Shown in pieces: positions 24,470 to 33,945 of a stretch of 64,000 nucleotides of DNA. Location of the stretch: NCBI RefSeq assembly GCF_034931365.1, contig NZ_JAYGII010000004.1, positions 62,001 through 126,000 of the forward strand. Direction: 5' to 3'. Under the pieces are notes generated by a model. The model was not told where the DNA came from and ran no database searches. It saw only the letters and a program-made list of their open reading frames with translations. The translations under genes were made by a program, and so were the position numbers. Source of the stretch: Natronospira elongata. Lineage in GTDB: Bacteria; Pseudomonadota; Gammaproteobacteria; Natronospirales; Natronospiraceae. Positions within the stretch are counted from its first letter, which is position 1. The number at the start of each line of letters is the position of its first letter.

Positions 24470-25647
24470 GCCCGCACCTCCCCGCGGCTTTGCCGACGCC
24501 GGTTGCTCACCGGTGTCAGCTCCCGCGAAACGCGCAGCACCAGAGCCAGGGCACCCACGGTGACCAGCAGGCTGGAGCCGCCGTAGCTGATCAGAGGCAA
24601 GGTCAGCCCCTTGGTGGGCAGCAGGCCCATGTTCACGCCCATGTTGATACCGGTCTGTACCGCCAGCCAGATGGCGATACCCCAGGCAACATAGGCACCG
24701 AAGAGCTGCCCCTGTTGCCAGGCCAGTGAGCCAATGCGAAAGCAGCGCCAGACCAGATAGGCGAACAGCCCCATGAGCACCAGGATGCCGATCAGGCCCA
24801 CTTCCTCGAACAGGACCGCGAAGATGAAATCGGTGTGGGCTTCGGGCAGGTAGAACAGCTTCTGCACGCTGCCGCCAAGGCCCACGCCCCACCATTCCCC
24901 CCGGCCGATGGCAATCAGGGACTGGGTCAGCTGAAAACCGCTGTTGAAGGGGTCGGCCCAGGGATTGAGGAAGGTGGTCATGCGCTCCACCCGATAGGGT
25001 GAGGAAAAGGCCAGCCCGGCCATGACCATGGCCCCTGCACCACCCAGAAAACTGAAATCCCGAATGCGCACGCCGCCAAGAAACAGCAGGGTCAGGACAG
25101 TGACCAGCAGGACAATGGCGGCACCGAAGTCCGGCTGCAGCAGGAGCAGGAAGCAGGCCAGGCCGACAACCAGTACCGGCTTGAAGAAACCGGCGAATCG
25201 CTCACTGAGTTCCTGCTGGCGCCGCACCATGTAGCCGGCCACATAAAGCAGCAGAAGAATGCGGGCCGGCTCGGAGACCTGCAGGTGGAAGGGGCCCACC
25301 GCAATCCAGCGCATGGCGCCGTTGACCTCTTTGCCCAGGCCGGGCACCAGCACCAGCAAGAGCAGGAAAAAGGCCAGCAGCATCAGCGCCAGGCCCGAAC
25401 GCGCCCAGAGCCGCAGGGGAATCTGATAGATGATGAAACCGCCGATCAAGGCCAGCCCCAGAAAGGCACCTTGACGGCGAAGATAGTAGAAGGGATCACC
25501 CAGGTTGCGATCGGCAATGGAAATGCTGGCGGACGCCACGGCAATCAGGCCGATCATGACCAGGGCAGCGGCAACGGCCAGCAGCCGGCCATCCAGGCCG
25601 TGACCAATTCGATACAACCAGCGCTGATCGGTCACTGCCACGCTCAT
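24466..25647 (-). CDS. ftsW: Septal peptidoglycan glycosyltransferase FtsW
   Basis: The 393-residue SEDS-family polymerase has about ten membrane segments. Conserved parts include PFYYLRRQG near the N-terminus, NGAMRWI, the extracellular loop with NSGFQLTQSLIAIGRGEWWGVGLGGS, the EAHTDFIFAVLFEEVG motif, and GLTLPLISYGGSSLL near the end. It works with FtsI, encoded in the same cluster, to make septal wall. Starts and ends overlap murD and murG by 4 bases each. Confidence 0.97.
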   Translation of the reverse strand: MSVAVTDQRWLYRIGHGLDGRLLAVAAALVMIGLIAVASASISIADRNLGDPFYYLRRQGAFLGLALIGGFIIYQIPLRLWARSGLALMLLAFFLLLLVLVPGLGKEVNGAMRWIAVGPFHLQVSEPARILLLLYVAGYMVRRQQELSERFAGFFKPVLVVGLACFLLLLQPDFGAAIVLLVTVLTLLFLGGVRIRDFSFLGGAGAMVMAGLAFSSPYRVERMTTFLNPWADPFNSGFQLTQSLIAIGRGEWWGVGLGGSVQKLFYLPEAHTDFIFAVLFEEVGLIGILVLMGLFAYLVWRCFRIGSLAWQQGQLFGAYVAWGIAIWLAVQTGINMGVNMGLLPTKGLTLPLISYGGSSLLVTVGALALVLRVSRELTPVSNRRRQSRGEVRA

Positions 25648-26993
25648 GCCCGCACCTCCCGAGCCTGAACGGCTTGCTCGAAGGCTTGTCCCCGCGCGGC
25701 GAAATCACGGAACTGATCGAAGCTGGCACAGGCGGGGGACAACAGGATCACATCACCCTCATGCGCCATCTCGGCGGCAGCGCTCACCGCCGCCGGCATG
25801 TCGGCGGCCCGACGCAGCGGCAGATCCGTGGGAGCCACGGCGCTGAGCTGGTCGGCGGCCTCGCCGATCACTACCAAGCCCCGTGCCGAACGGGCCAGGG
25901 CCGGGCCCAGGGGCGCAAAATCCTGCCCCTTGGGCTGCCCACCCGCGATCAGCACGACAGGGGCATCCAGGCCGGCCAGGGCGGCCAGGGTGGCACCGAG
26001 GTTGGTGGCCTTGGAATCGTTGATCCAGCGCCGGCCGTCACGGCTGGGGACGGTCTGCATTCGGTGCGGCAGGCCGGAGAAGGTCTCCAGCCTGGCCAGA
26101 ACCTCGTCCATCGCATAGCCAAGCAGTTCCAGGGTGGCCAGTGCTGCCAGCAGATTGAGCTGATTGTGACGGCCCGCCAGGGGCAGACGGTCTGCGGCCA
26201 CCAGGCGGCGTTCACCGCGAACCAGCCAGAGGCCATCATCCGCCTCAAGCAGGCCATACTCGGTCTCGCCCCTGGGTTGGCCGGCGCCGAACCAGACCAC
26301 CGAGGACGCATCGCCGGCCATGGCCGCGACCCGCGGGTCATCCCGGTTCAGCACCAGGGTACGGGATTGGCCCACCAGGCGGGCCTTGGCGGCGGTGTAT
26401 TGGTCCATGTCGCCATGGCGGTCCAGATGGTCTTCGCTGACGTTCAGCACCACGCCGACCCGGGCATCCAGACTGCTGGTGCTCTCAAGCTGAAAACTGG
26501 ACAGCTCCAGCACACAGAGCTTCGGCTCGCTGGCCAGCAGATCCAGTGCAGGCTGGCCCAGGTTGCCACCGGCAAATACGCCGGCCGCCTCACCACCGGC
26601 CAGATGAGCGATCAGGCTGACCACGGTGCTCTTGCCATTGGAGCCCGTGACCGCGACCAACGGGGCCTGGTGATGACGAGCGAACAGTTCCACATCGCCA
26701 ATGACTTCAAGACCCTGAGCCCGAGCCTGTTGCAACAGGGGAAGATCGGCGGCTACGCCGGGGGAAAGCAGGATGCGCTCACAGCCTGTCGGCGGCTGAT
26801 CGGGAATCGCGCCCTGCCAGTCAGCGGCGGGATACTCGCGGTTCAGACGCTCCAGCATGGGCGGCCGGACACGGCTGTCCACCACCGCCACCGACTCGCC
26901 CCGGGCGAGCAGATGACGAACCAGCGACAGCCCGGTGCGGCCGAGGCCGATCACCAGATTTTGCCGTGGCTGTTTGTCCGCGATTGCCGCCAT
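25644..26993 (-). CDS. murD: UDP-N-acetylmuramoyl-L-alanine--D-glutamate ligase MurD
   Basis: The 449-residue Mur ligase adds D-Glu. It starts with a Rossmann motif LVIGLGRTGLSLVRHL and has the ATP P-loop VAVTGSNGKSTVVSLIAHL. NVSEDHLDRHGDMDQY and WINDSKATNLGATLAAL are MurD signatures. The C-terminal domain ends with VILLSPACASFDQFRDFAARG. It begins 14 bases after mraY ends and overlaps ftsW by 4. Confidence 0.98.
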   Translation of the reverse strand: MAAIADKQPRQNLVIGLGRTGLSLVRHLLARGESVAVVDSRVRPPMLERLNREYPAADWQGAIPDQPPTGCERILLSPGVAADLPLLQQARAQGLEVIGDVELFARHHQAPLVAVTGSNGKSTVVSLIAHLAGGEAAGVFAGGNLGQPALDLLASEPKLCVLELSSFQLESTSSLDARVGVVLNVSEDHLDRHGDMDQYTAAKARLVGQSRTLVLNRDDPRVAAMAGDASSVVWFGAGQPRGETEYGLLEADDGLWLVRGERRLVAADRLPLAGRHNQLNLLAALATLELLGYAMDEVLARLETFSGLPHRMQTVPSRDGRRWINDSKATNLGATLAALAGLDAPVVLIAGGQPKGQDFAPLGPALARSARGLVVIGEAADQLSAVAPTDLPLRRAADMPAAVSAAAEMAHEGDVILLSPACASFDQFRDFAARGQAFEQAVQAREVRA

Positions 26994-27007
26994 CTAGCGC
27001 TACACTC

Positions 27008-28096
27008 CTACCGCAGCTTGAGACTGGAAAGACCGATCAACACCAGAATCACGGTGATGATCCAGAAGCGCACGATCACCCGGGGCTCGGGCCAGCCCTT
27101 CAGTTCGAAATGGTGATGCAGCGGCGCCATCCGGAATACGCGCCGCCCGGTCAACTTGTAAGATGTGACCTGCACAATCACCGACAGGGTTTCCACCACG
27201 AATACCCCGCCCATGATCACGAGAATGATTTCCTGACGGGTAATCACTGCCAGCGTGCCCAGGGCAGCGCCCAGGGACAGCGCCCCGACATCCCCCATGA
27301 ATACCTGGGCCGGATGGGTGTTGAACCACAGAAAGCCCAGACCGGCGCCCACCATTGCGGCACAGAAGACCACCACCTCACCGGCCCCGGGGATGAAGGG
27401 AATCCCCAGGTAGTCGGCGAACACCAGGTGACCGGAGGCATAACCGAAGATCCCCAACCCCCCGGCCACCATCACGGCCGGCAGGATGGCCAGGCCATCC
27501 AGGCCGTCGGTGAGATTGACCGCATTGCTGGTACCGACGATCACGAAATAGGCCAGCAGGACATACAGGCCGCCCAGGGGGATGAGGACATCCTTGAGGA
27601 AGGGAATGAGCAGCGATGTCTCGGGGCCATTCCCCGCCGGAGCGGTGAAATAAAGAAAACCAGCCGTGGCCAGGGCAGCCAGGGACTGCCAGAAAATCTT
27701 GCTTCGAGCGGACAGGCCCTTGGAATTTCCAAGTGCCAGCTTGCGCCAGTCATCCACCCAGCCGATGGCACCAAATGCCAGCGTGACCCCGATCAGGACC
27801 CAGGTATAGCGGTTCTCAAGGTCCGCCCACAACAGGGTGCTGACCGTCACGGCCAGAAGAATCAGCGCTCCACCCATGGTGGGCGTACCGGCCTTGACCA
27901 GGTGGCTCTGGGGCCCGTCGTCGCGAACCTGCTGACCAATCTGGTAGCGGCTCAGGTGTCGAATCATGGCCGGCCCCACCACAAAACAGAAGGCCAGCGC
28001 CGTCAGCACCCCGAGAATGGCGCGCATGGTCAGATACTGGAATACAGAGAATCCAGTGTGGAACTGGGTCAGATATTCAGTCAGCCAAAGCAGCAT
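27008..28096 (-). CDS. mraY: Phospho-N-acetylmuramoyl-pentapeptide transferase MraY
   Basis: The 362-residue polytopic enzyme makes lipid I on undecaprenyl phosphate. Family motifs are KAGTPTMGGALIL, GWVDDWRKL (catalytic aspartates), NAVNLTDGLDGLA, FMGDVGALSLGAALG and APLHHHFELKGWPEPRVIVRFWI. About ten membrane segments are visible. It sits one base from the murF stop, in the standard position of the dcw cluster. Confidence 0.98.
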   Translation of the reverse strand: MLLWLTEYLTQFHTGFSVFQYLTMRAILGVLTALAFCFVVGPAMIRHLSRYQIGQQVRDDGPQSHLVKAGTPTMGGALILLAVTVSTLLWADLENRYTWVLIGVTLAFGAIGWVDDWRKLALGNSKGLSARSKIFWQSLAALATAGFLYFTAPAGNGPETSLLIPFLKDVLIPLGGLYVLLAYFVIVGTSNAVNLTDGLDGLAILPAVMVAGGLGIFGYASGHLVFADYLGIPFIPGAGEVVVFCAAMVGAGLGFLWFNTHPAQVFMGDVGALSLGAALGTLAVITRQEIILVIMGGVFVVETLSVIVQVTSYKLTGRRVFRMAPLHHHFELKGWPEPRVIVRFWIITVILVLIGLSSLKLR

Positions 28097-28097
28097 C

Positions 28098-29477
28098 TCA
28101 GCCTCCCCTCCCGGTCATGAGCGCCGGACGGTCCCGGAGGCTGTCAATCAGCCGCTCCAATCCCATGGCACGTGACCCCTTGACCAACAGGGTCACGTCC
28201 TCGCGCAGTTCCTGGCGGAGAATCTCCACCAAACGATCAACCCGGGCATACAGCTCGGCCCCGGCGCCGAAGGCGGCCGCGGCCTCGGCGGCGAGGTGAC
28301 CGATACAGAACAGCCTTTCCACGCCGGCCTCGCGAATCAGGTGACCGGCCTGACGATGAGCCTCGGCCGCCCCCAGCCCCAGCTCGCCCATGTCGCCGAG
28401 CACCACCCAGCGGGGTACGGGCCGTTGCTGCAGCCACTCCAGGGCTACCGCCAGGGAGCCCGGGTTGGCGTTGTAACAGTCATTGACCAGCAGGCTGCCG
28501 TTGACACCCGACAGCGGCTGAAGCCGGCCGGGCTCGGGGCGGACTGCCGCCAGACCGCGGGCAATGACGGCCGGCGGCACGTCCATGGCGACGGTCGCGC
28601 AGATGGCGGCCAGGGCATTTTGCAGGTTGTGCCGCCCCGGCAGGGCCAGATTCAGATCGAGGGCGCCGGCCGGCGTGGCGACCTGGGCACGAATGCCCTG
28701 CTCGTCCAATGCCGCCTCGCCTTCGATATGGACATCACCCCGATGGAGGCCGAACTCCAGTCGCGGACGGTCGCCGGCCAGCTCACGCCAGACCGGGACC
28801 CGGGGATCGTCGGCATTGAGCAGGGCAGTACCGTGAGCCGGCAGGCCGGCAATCAGCTCTCCCTTGGCTCGAGCCACACCGTCCAGATCGCCGAAGCCTT
28901 CCAGATGGGCGGGCCCGGCGTTGGTAATCAGGCCCAGGTCCGGCTGTGCAATAGCTGCCAAGCGGGCAATCTCGCCGTGATGGTTCGCCCCCATCTCGAC
29001 CACCGCGGCACGATCCTCCGGTCGCAGGCGCAGCAGGGTCAGGGGCAGACCAATCTCATTATTGAAGTTGCCCTGGGTCGCCAGAATCTTGCCCGGCCAC
29101 TGGGCTTCCAGAACCGCGGCGATCAGGCTGCGCACCGTGGTCTTGCCATTGGAGCCGGTCACGCCCACCAGGGGCCCCTGCAAGGTTTGTCGCCACCAGG
29201 CGGCAAAGCGCCCCAGGGCAGCCACAGTGTCCTCCACCACCACTTGCGGCCCACCCAACGCCGATAGATGGCGGGAAACCAGCACCGCGCAGGCGCCCTC
29301 TTGAAGGGCGTGGGAAGCGAAATCGTGTCCGTCGAAGTTTGGCCCGGCAATGGCGACAAAGAGGTCGCCGGCCTGGAGGCTGCGGCTGTCGGTGCAGACC
29401 CGATCGAAGGCCAGGTCATCGCCATGCAGGCGCCCACCCGTCTGCTCGGCCAGCATTGCCAGGGTCCATCGGCTCAT
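28098..29477 (-). CDS. murF: UDP-MurNAc-tripeptide--D-alanyl-D-alanine ligase MurF
   Basis: The 459-residue Mur ligase adds the D-Ala-D-Ala dipeptide made by Ddl. An N-terminal substrate domain (VCTDSRSLQAGDLFVAIAG) is followed by P-loop GVTGSNGKTTVRSLIAAVL. Other marks are NEIGLPLTLLRL, VEMGANHHGEI, NDCYNANPGS and a C-terminal VLGDMGELG. It overlaps murE by 4 bases. Confidence 0.98.
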   Translation of the reverse strand: MSRWTLAMLAEQTGGRLHGDDLAFDRVCTDSRSLQAGDLFVAIAGPNFDGHDFASHALQEGACAVLVSRHLSALGGPQVVVEDTVAALGRFAAWWRQTLQGPLVGVTGSNGKTTVRSLIAAVLEAQWPGKILATQGNFNNEIGLPLTLLRLRPEDRAAVVEMGANHHGEIARLAAIAQPDLGLITNAGPAHLEGFGDLDGVARAKGELIAGLPAHGTALLNADDPRVPVWRELAGDRPRLEFGLHRGDVHIEGEAALDEQGIRAQVATPAGALDLNLALPGRHNLQNALAAICATVAMDVPPAVIARGLAAVRPEPGRLQPLSGVNGSLLVNDCYNANPGSLAVALEWLQQRPVPRWVVLGDMGELGLGAAEAHRQAGHLIREAGVERLFCIGHLAAEAAAAFGAGAELYARVDRLVEILRQELREDVTLLVKGSRAMGLERLIDSLRDRPALMTGRGG

Positions 29478-30973
29478 GATCTTTCCTCCCCGGCCAGATC
29501 TCGGGCCAGCTCACGGTCGCTGAAGGGATGGGCCTGATCACCCACGATCTGAACGCTTTCATGGCCCTTGCCGGCCACCAGCACGATGTCGCCGGGACGG
29601 GCTCGCGACCAGGCCTCCTTGATGGCCTCCGCTCGATCCCGACAGACTCGCCCGGCGCGGCCAGTGCCACGCAGGATATCGGCCACGATCTGCTCACCCG
29701 CTTCGCCGCGGGGGTTGTCGTCGGTGACGATCACCTCGTCGGCAAGCTGAGCCGCAATCCGGCCCATCTGTGGGCGCTTGGCCCGGTCGCGGTCACCGCC
29801 GCAGCCGAACACGCACCACAGGCGGCCGCGCAGATGCTCCCGCAGGGCCTCCAGGGCCTTGGCCAGGGCATCGGGGGTGTGGGCATAATCCACCACCAGC
29901 AGCGGCTGGCGACCACCGCCAAATCGCTCCATTCGACCCGGTACCGGCGGGACACGGGACAGCGCCTCGGCCAGCGGTGCGCTGGCCACCCCTTCCAGGC
30001 GCAGGGCGGCGAATACCGCGGCAATGTTGGCGGCGTTGAAACGACCCAGCCAGGAGGAGTCAATCTCGGCCTCGCCCAGGCTGCCGCGAATGACAATCTT
30101 CAGGCCCTGCGAGTGGGGGTGCGCCTCATACTGCAAGGCATCCCCGGCCTCGGCCGCGAGCACCTGCTGGCTGAAGAACAGGCGCCTCACCCCCGGCGCC
30201 AGGGCCGAGACCATGTAGTCAGCCCAGTAGTCATCGCCATTGATCACCGCCCAGGACAGACCGGGATGGCGGAACAGCCCCTGCTTGGCCTCCGCGTAGG
30301 CGCTTTCACTGCCGTGGTAGTCCAGGTGATCGTGGCTGAGGTTGCTGAAAATGGCGCCGCGAAAATTGACTGCCGCAACCCGGTGCTGGGCCAGGCCATG
30401 GGAAGAGACCTCCATGGCCACATGGCGTACCCCTTGATCCCGGAGATTGGCCAGGTGCGCCTGCAGACTCACCGCATCGGCCGTGGTGTGGCTGGCGACC
30501 GCGAGCGCGCCGGGCCGGCCGACACCCAGGGTGCCAAGACTGGCCGCAGGCATCTGAAGGGCTTCCAGGGTCGCCGCCATCAGCTGAACCATGGAGCTTT
30601 TGCCATTGGTTCCGGTCACCCCGATGACTGCCAGTGAGCGGGAGGGATCACCAAAGTAGCGAGCCGCGATCAGACTGGCGTGACGGGACAGGCCCGGAAC
30701 CGGGATCAGCGGCACCGACAAACTGGGTGGCTGACGATTCCCGGCGGGCTCGAACAGGACCAGGCCGGCACCCCGCGCCACCGCCTCCTCGACATGATCA
30801 ATGCCATGCCGCCCGGAGACACCGGCACAGGCCAGAAACAGGCCCCCAGGCTCAAGCTGGCGACTGTCCAGACTCAAGCCCATGGGCACCCAGTGGGCAT
30901 GCTGGCCGGGGTCGGCCAGGCCACTCAACAGCTCGGCCAGGGTCACCGCTTGTAGCTGCTCGGCGGCCATCAT
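29474..30973 (-). CDS. murE: UDP-MurNAc-L-Ala-D-Glu--meso-diaminopimelate ligase MurE
   Basis: The 499-residue Mur ligase adds the third peptide residue. The P-loop is VTGTNGKSS (119-127) and the substrate part is MEVSSHGLAQHR. The motif DNPR at 419-422 is the known determinant for meso-diaminopimelate rather than lysine, in line with a Gram-negative wall. The C-terminus has GKGHESVQIVGDQAHPFSD. It overlaps both ftsI and murF by 4 bases. Confidence 0.98.
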   Translation of the reverse strand: MMAAEQLQAVTLAELLSGLADPGQHAHWVPMGLSLDSRQLEPGGLFLACAGVSGRHGIDHVEEAVARGAGLVLFEPAGNRQPPSLSVPLIPVPGLSRHASLIAARYFGDPSRSLAVIGVTGTNGKSSMVQLMAATLEALQMPAASLGTLGVGRPGALAVASHTTADAVSLQAHLANLRDQGVRHVAMEVSSHGLAQHRVAAVNFRGAIFSNLSHDHLDYHGSESAYAEAKQGLFRHPGLSWAVINGDDYWADYMVSALAPGVRRLFFSQQVLAAEAGDALQYEAHPHSQGLKIVIRGSLGEAEIDSSWLGRFNAANIAAVFAALRLEGVASAPLAEALSRVPPVPGRMERFGGGRQPLLVVDYAHTPDALAKALEALREHLRGRLWCVFGCGGDRDRAKRPQMGRIAAQLADEVIVTDDNPRGEAGEQIVADILRGTGRAGRVCRDRAEAIKEAWSRARPGDIVLVAGKGHESVQIVGDQAHPFSDRELARDLAGEERS

Positions 30974-32682
30974 GAGTCACCCCCCGCCCGCAGGATGACG
31001 CTTTCCATGCCGGCTTCCACTCGATCACGGGGCACATCCAGCAAGCGCATGGCGTCGCTCATCACCTGGCTGAACACCGGCCCGGCGACGGCACCGCCAT
31101 AGAATTCCTCACCGCGTGGGTTGTCGATCATGACCACGCCCACCAGGCGGGGCCGGGACGCGGGAATGGCGCCGACAAAGACGGATTGATACTCGTCGTC
31201 GGCGTAGCCGCCGGGTCCGCTGCGCTTCACCGTTCCGGTCTTGCCAGCGACCCGATAACCATCAACACGAGCGCGCAGCCCGGTGCCACCGGGCTCGGTC
31301 ACGGCCTCCATCATGGCCATCAGCTCTGCCGCCAGTCCGGCCGAAATTACCCGCCGGGGTGACGGCGTATTCTCCCGATGCAGCAGGCTTGCCTCAGGCA
31401 TTTGCCCCTCATTGGCCAGGGCGGCATAGGCCTGGGCCAATTGCAGTGCGGTCGTGGAGAGGCCATAACCATAGGACAGGGTCACCCGGCCGATGTCGCG
31501 CCATTCCTGCCAATGCCGGATGCGACCGGGGGCCTCGCCAGGGAAGGCGCTGGTGGTCAGTTCACCGATGCCGAAACGGGTCAGAGTGCGCCACAGGGCT
31601 TCCGGCTCGGTTTTCAGGGCAATCTTGGTCGCCCCGATGTTGCTGGACTTCTGCATGATCCCGGTGAGATCCAGCTCACCGTAGTCGCGAATATCACGGA
31701 CCGTATGGCCAGCCACCCGCATCTGGCCGGGGCTGGTGTCGAATCGAGCGTCGGAGCGAATATCCCCGGATTCCAGGGCGGCGGCCATGACGAAGGGTTT
31801 GATCGCCGACCCGGGTTCGATCAGATCCAGAGCCGCTCGGTTCCGCATCTGGGCAGGAGAAACATTGCTGCGGCTATTGGGGTTGTAACCGGGCTGGCTG
31901 GCCATGGCCAGCACTTCCCCGCTGCGCGGATCCATCAAGACAATGGCACCGGAGTCGGCGCCGTGCTCCCGCACCGCAGCCTTCAATTCCCGGTAGGCCA
32001 CGTACTGCAATCGAAGATCGATACTGGTAACCAGATCCGCACCCGGCCGTGGCGAGCGAATATTCTCCACGTCCGCAATCACCCGGCCAAGGCGATCGCG
32101 CATCACGCGCTTGGCACCCGGCTTGCCTTGCAACCAGCCATCAAAAGCCAGCTCGAGACCTTCCTGACCCTGGTCGTCAATATTGGTGAAGCCCAGCACA
32201 TGGGCGGCCACCTCGCCGGCAGGATAGAAACGACGGTACTCGCGCTGGCTATAGACGCCGGGAATGCCAAGACTGATCACTGCCTCGGCCTCTTCCGGGG
32301 CGAGGTGGCGACGCAGGTAAAAGAATTCACGATTCAGTCGGGCTTCAAGCCGCATGCGCAGACGATTGGGCGACAGATCCAGGGCCTGGGCCAGTTCGTC
32401 CAGGCGCTCTCCCGCCGCCAGCAATTCACCGGGGTGAGCCCAGAGGGAGTCCACCGGGGTACTCACCGCCATGGGCTCACCGTGTCGGTCGGTGATCATG
32501 CCGCGGTGAGCGGGGACCTCCACCACCCGCATGTGACGGGCCTGGCCCTGATCCTGGAGGAAATCCCGGTCCACCACCTGCAGCTCCACCGCTCGAGCGA
32601 GCAAGGCGAAGCCTGCCAGGAGGAATGCGGTGAGAACCGCTCCCCGGCGCCATCGCCCTTCTTGTTGCTCGCGTTTTTTCAT
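30970..32682 (-). CDS. ftsI: Septal transpeptidase FtsI (PBP3)
   Basis: The 570-residue class B penicillin-binding protein has a cytoplasmic N-terminus, one membrane segment (about 12-32), a pedestal domain and a transpeptidase domain. Catalytic motifs are S292-A-I-K295, S346-S-N348 and K481-T-G483. It cross-links septal peptidoglycan with FtsW. The FtsI signature GRIIADVENIRSPRPG-like segment is visible at about 199-214. It overlaps ftsL and murE by 4 bases each. Confidence 0.97.
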   Translation of the reverse strand: MKKREQQEGRWRRGAVLTAFLLAGFALLARAVELQVVDRDFLQDQGQARHMRVVEVPAHRGMITDRHGEPMAVSTPVDSLWAHPGELLAAGERLDELAQALDLSPNRLRMRLEARLNREFFYLRRHLAPEEAEAVISLGIPGVYSQREYRRFYPAGEVAAHVLGFTNIDDQGQEGLELAFDGWLQGKPGAKRVMRDRLGRVIADVENIRSPRPGADLVTSIDLRLQYVAYRELKAAVREHGADSGAIVLMDPRSGEVLAMASQPGYNPNSRSNVSPAQMRNRAALDLIEPGSAIKPFVMAAALESGDIRSDARFDTSPGQMRVAGHTVRDIRDYGELDLTGIMQKSSNIGATKIALKTEPEALWRTLTRFGIGELTTSAFPGEAPGRIRHWQEWRDIGRVTLSYGYGLSTTALQLAQAYAALANEGQMPEASLLHRENTPSPRRVISAGLAAELMAMMEAVTEPGGTGLRARVDGYRVAGKTGTVKRSGPGGYADDEYQSVFVGAIPASRPRLVGVVMIDNPRGEEFYGGAVAGPVFSQVMSDAMRLLDVPRDRVEAGMESVILRAGGDS

Positions 32683-32945
32683 GGTTCCACCAACACCACT
32701 TCCACATCCACTGGCCGCCGCATCTCCAGCTCATCCCGGGCAAGCCGCTCGATTCGTCCCTTGGTGGCCCAGGCGCTCTGTTCCAGCTGCAAGCGCCCCC
32801 AGTCCACATTGAGTTCATCCCTTTCCGCTTCCAGGGCCTGCAGCTCCACAAACAGCACCCGCCCCTCGTGCCTCGTCCAGACCAGACTGATGGCACTGAG
32901 CAACAGCAGCATCACCACCACCGCAATGGCACCTCGCAGGCTCAC
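32679..32945 (-). CDS. ftsL: Cell division protein FtsL
   Basis: An 88-residue bitopic protein with one membrane segment (about 5-23), then a coiled-coil heptad region (FVELQALEAERDELNVDWGRLQLEQSAW split over 31-58) and the conserved RIERLARDELEM. FtsL bridges FtsQ/FtsB to FtsW/FtsI. Identification rests on size, topology and its fixed position between rsmH and ftsI. It overlaps both neighbours by 4 bases. Confidence 0.92.
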   Translation of the reverse strand: MSLRGAIAVVVMLLLLSAISLVWTRHEGRVLFVELQALEAERDELNVDWGRLQLEQSAWATKGRIERLARDELEMRRPVDVEVVLVEP

Positions 32946-33886
32946 GGGCGACGCTCCGCGACCCGCAACACCGCGCTACGAGCACGGGGGTTGCGATCCA
33001 GCTCGTCGGCCTCGGCCCGCTGCGCCCGTCCGATGGCACGGAAGGGCGGCGGTGCGGCCTCGGGCAGGGGCACACCCGCCACCACCTTGGGCCCGTCACT
33101 GCCGCCGCGAATGAACTGTTTGACCCGGCGGTCCTCAAGAGAATGAAAACTGATCACTGCAATTCGACCACCCGGCGCGACAATATCCGGCAACTGGGCC
33201 AACACCTGGTCCAGGGCTTCCAGCTCCCGATTGATTTGGATCCGGATGGCCTGGAAACTGCGGGTTGCCGGATGGCGTCCGGGCGGGGCCGAGGGCACGG
33301 CGGCGCGAATGATTTCCGCCAGCCTGGCCGTATCCTCAATCGGTGCCTCGGCCCGCTGGGCAACAATGGCGCGGGCAATTCGTTTCGCGAAACGTTCCTC
33401 GCCATAGACCCGCAGGACCCTGGCAATTTCCTTTTCCTCGGCCCGCGCCAGCCAATCGGCTGCACTCTCCCCGCTGTCCGGATTCATGCGCATGTCCAGG
33501 GGACCGCCGGCGGAAAAGGCGAAGCCCCGCGCCGGATCGTCCAACTGCGGCGATGACACGCCGATATCCAGCAAAACGCCATCCACCCGCCCATCGAGAC
33601 CAAGCTCAGCGACAAGCTCGCCCATCTCGGCAAAGGATCGATGGTGAATGGAGACCCGGTCGTCATCCGCAAAATTTTCGCGTGCATGGGCGATCGCTTC
33701 CGGGTCCTGGTCAATCAGGACCAAGCGACCACCCTCACCCAGGCTGGTCTGCAACAAGGCCGCATGCCCACCCCGGCCGTAGGTACCATCCACGTAAATA
33801 CCCCCGGGACGGAGGGCCAGGGCGTCGACAGCGGCTTGCGCCAACACCGGCAGGTGATCTTGGCTGACTGCTTGCCTTGGCGGCAT
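32942..33886 (-). CDS. rsmH: 16S rRNA (cytosine-1402-N4)-methyltransferase RsmH
   Basis: About 314 residues. The SAM-binding motif is YVDGTYGRGGHAALL; LLDIGVSSPQLDDPARGFAFS and GGRIAVISFHSLEDRRVKQFI are RsmH signatures. It methylates C1402 of 16S rRNA together with RsmI, which is also encoded here. I chose ATG 33886 because ggaggcgagg lies just upstream and the family homology begins there. A GTG at 33949, overlapping the mraZ TGA by 4 bases like the rest of the cluster, would add 21 residues, so the start is uncertain. Confidence 0.95.
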   Translation of the reverse strand: MPPRQAVSQDHLPVLAQAAVDALALRPGGIYVDGTYGRGGHAALLQTSLGEGGRLVLIDQDPEAIAHARENFADDDRVSIHHRSFAEMGELVAELGLDGRVDGVLLDIGVSSPQLDDPARGFAFSAGGPLDMRMNPDSGESAADWLARAEEKEIARVLRVYGEERFAKRIARAIVAQRAEAPIEDTARLAEIIRAAVPSAPPGRHPATRSFQAIRIQINRELEALDQVLAQLPDIVAPGGRIAVISFHSLEDRRVKQFIRGGSDGPKVVAGVPLPEAAPPPFRAIGRAQRAEADELDRNPRARSAVLRVAERRP

Positions 33887-33945
33887 ATGCCTCGCCTCCA
33901 CCGCTCCCGCGGAGCGGTTTCGCCCATCCGATCCAGCACCCACCG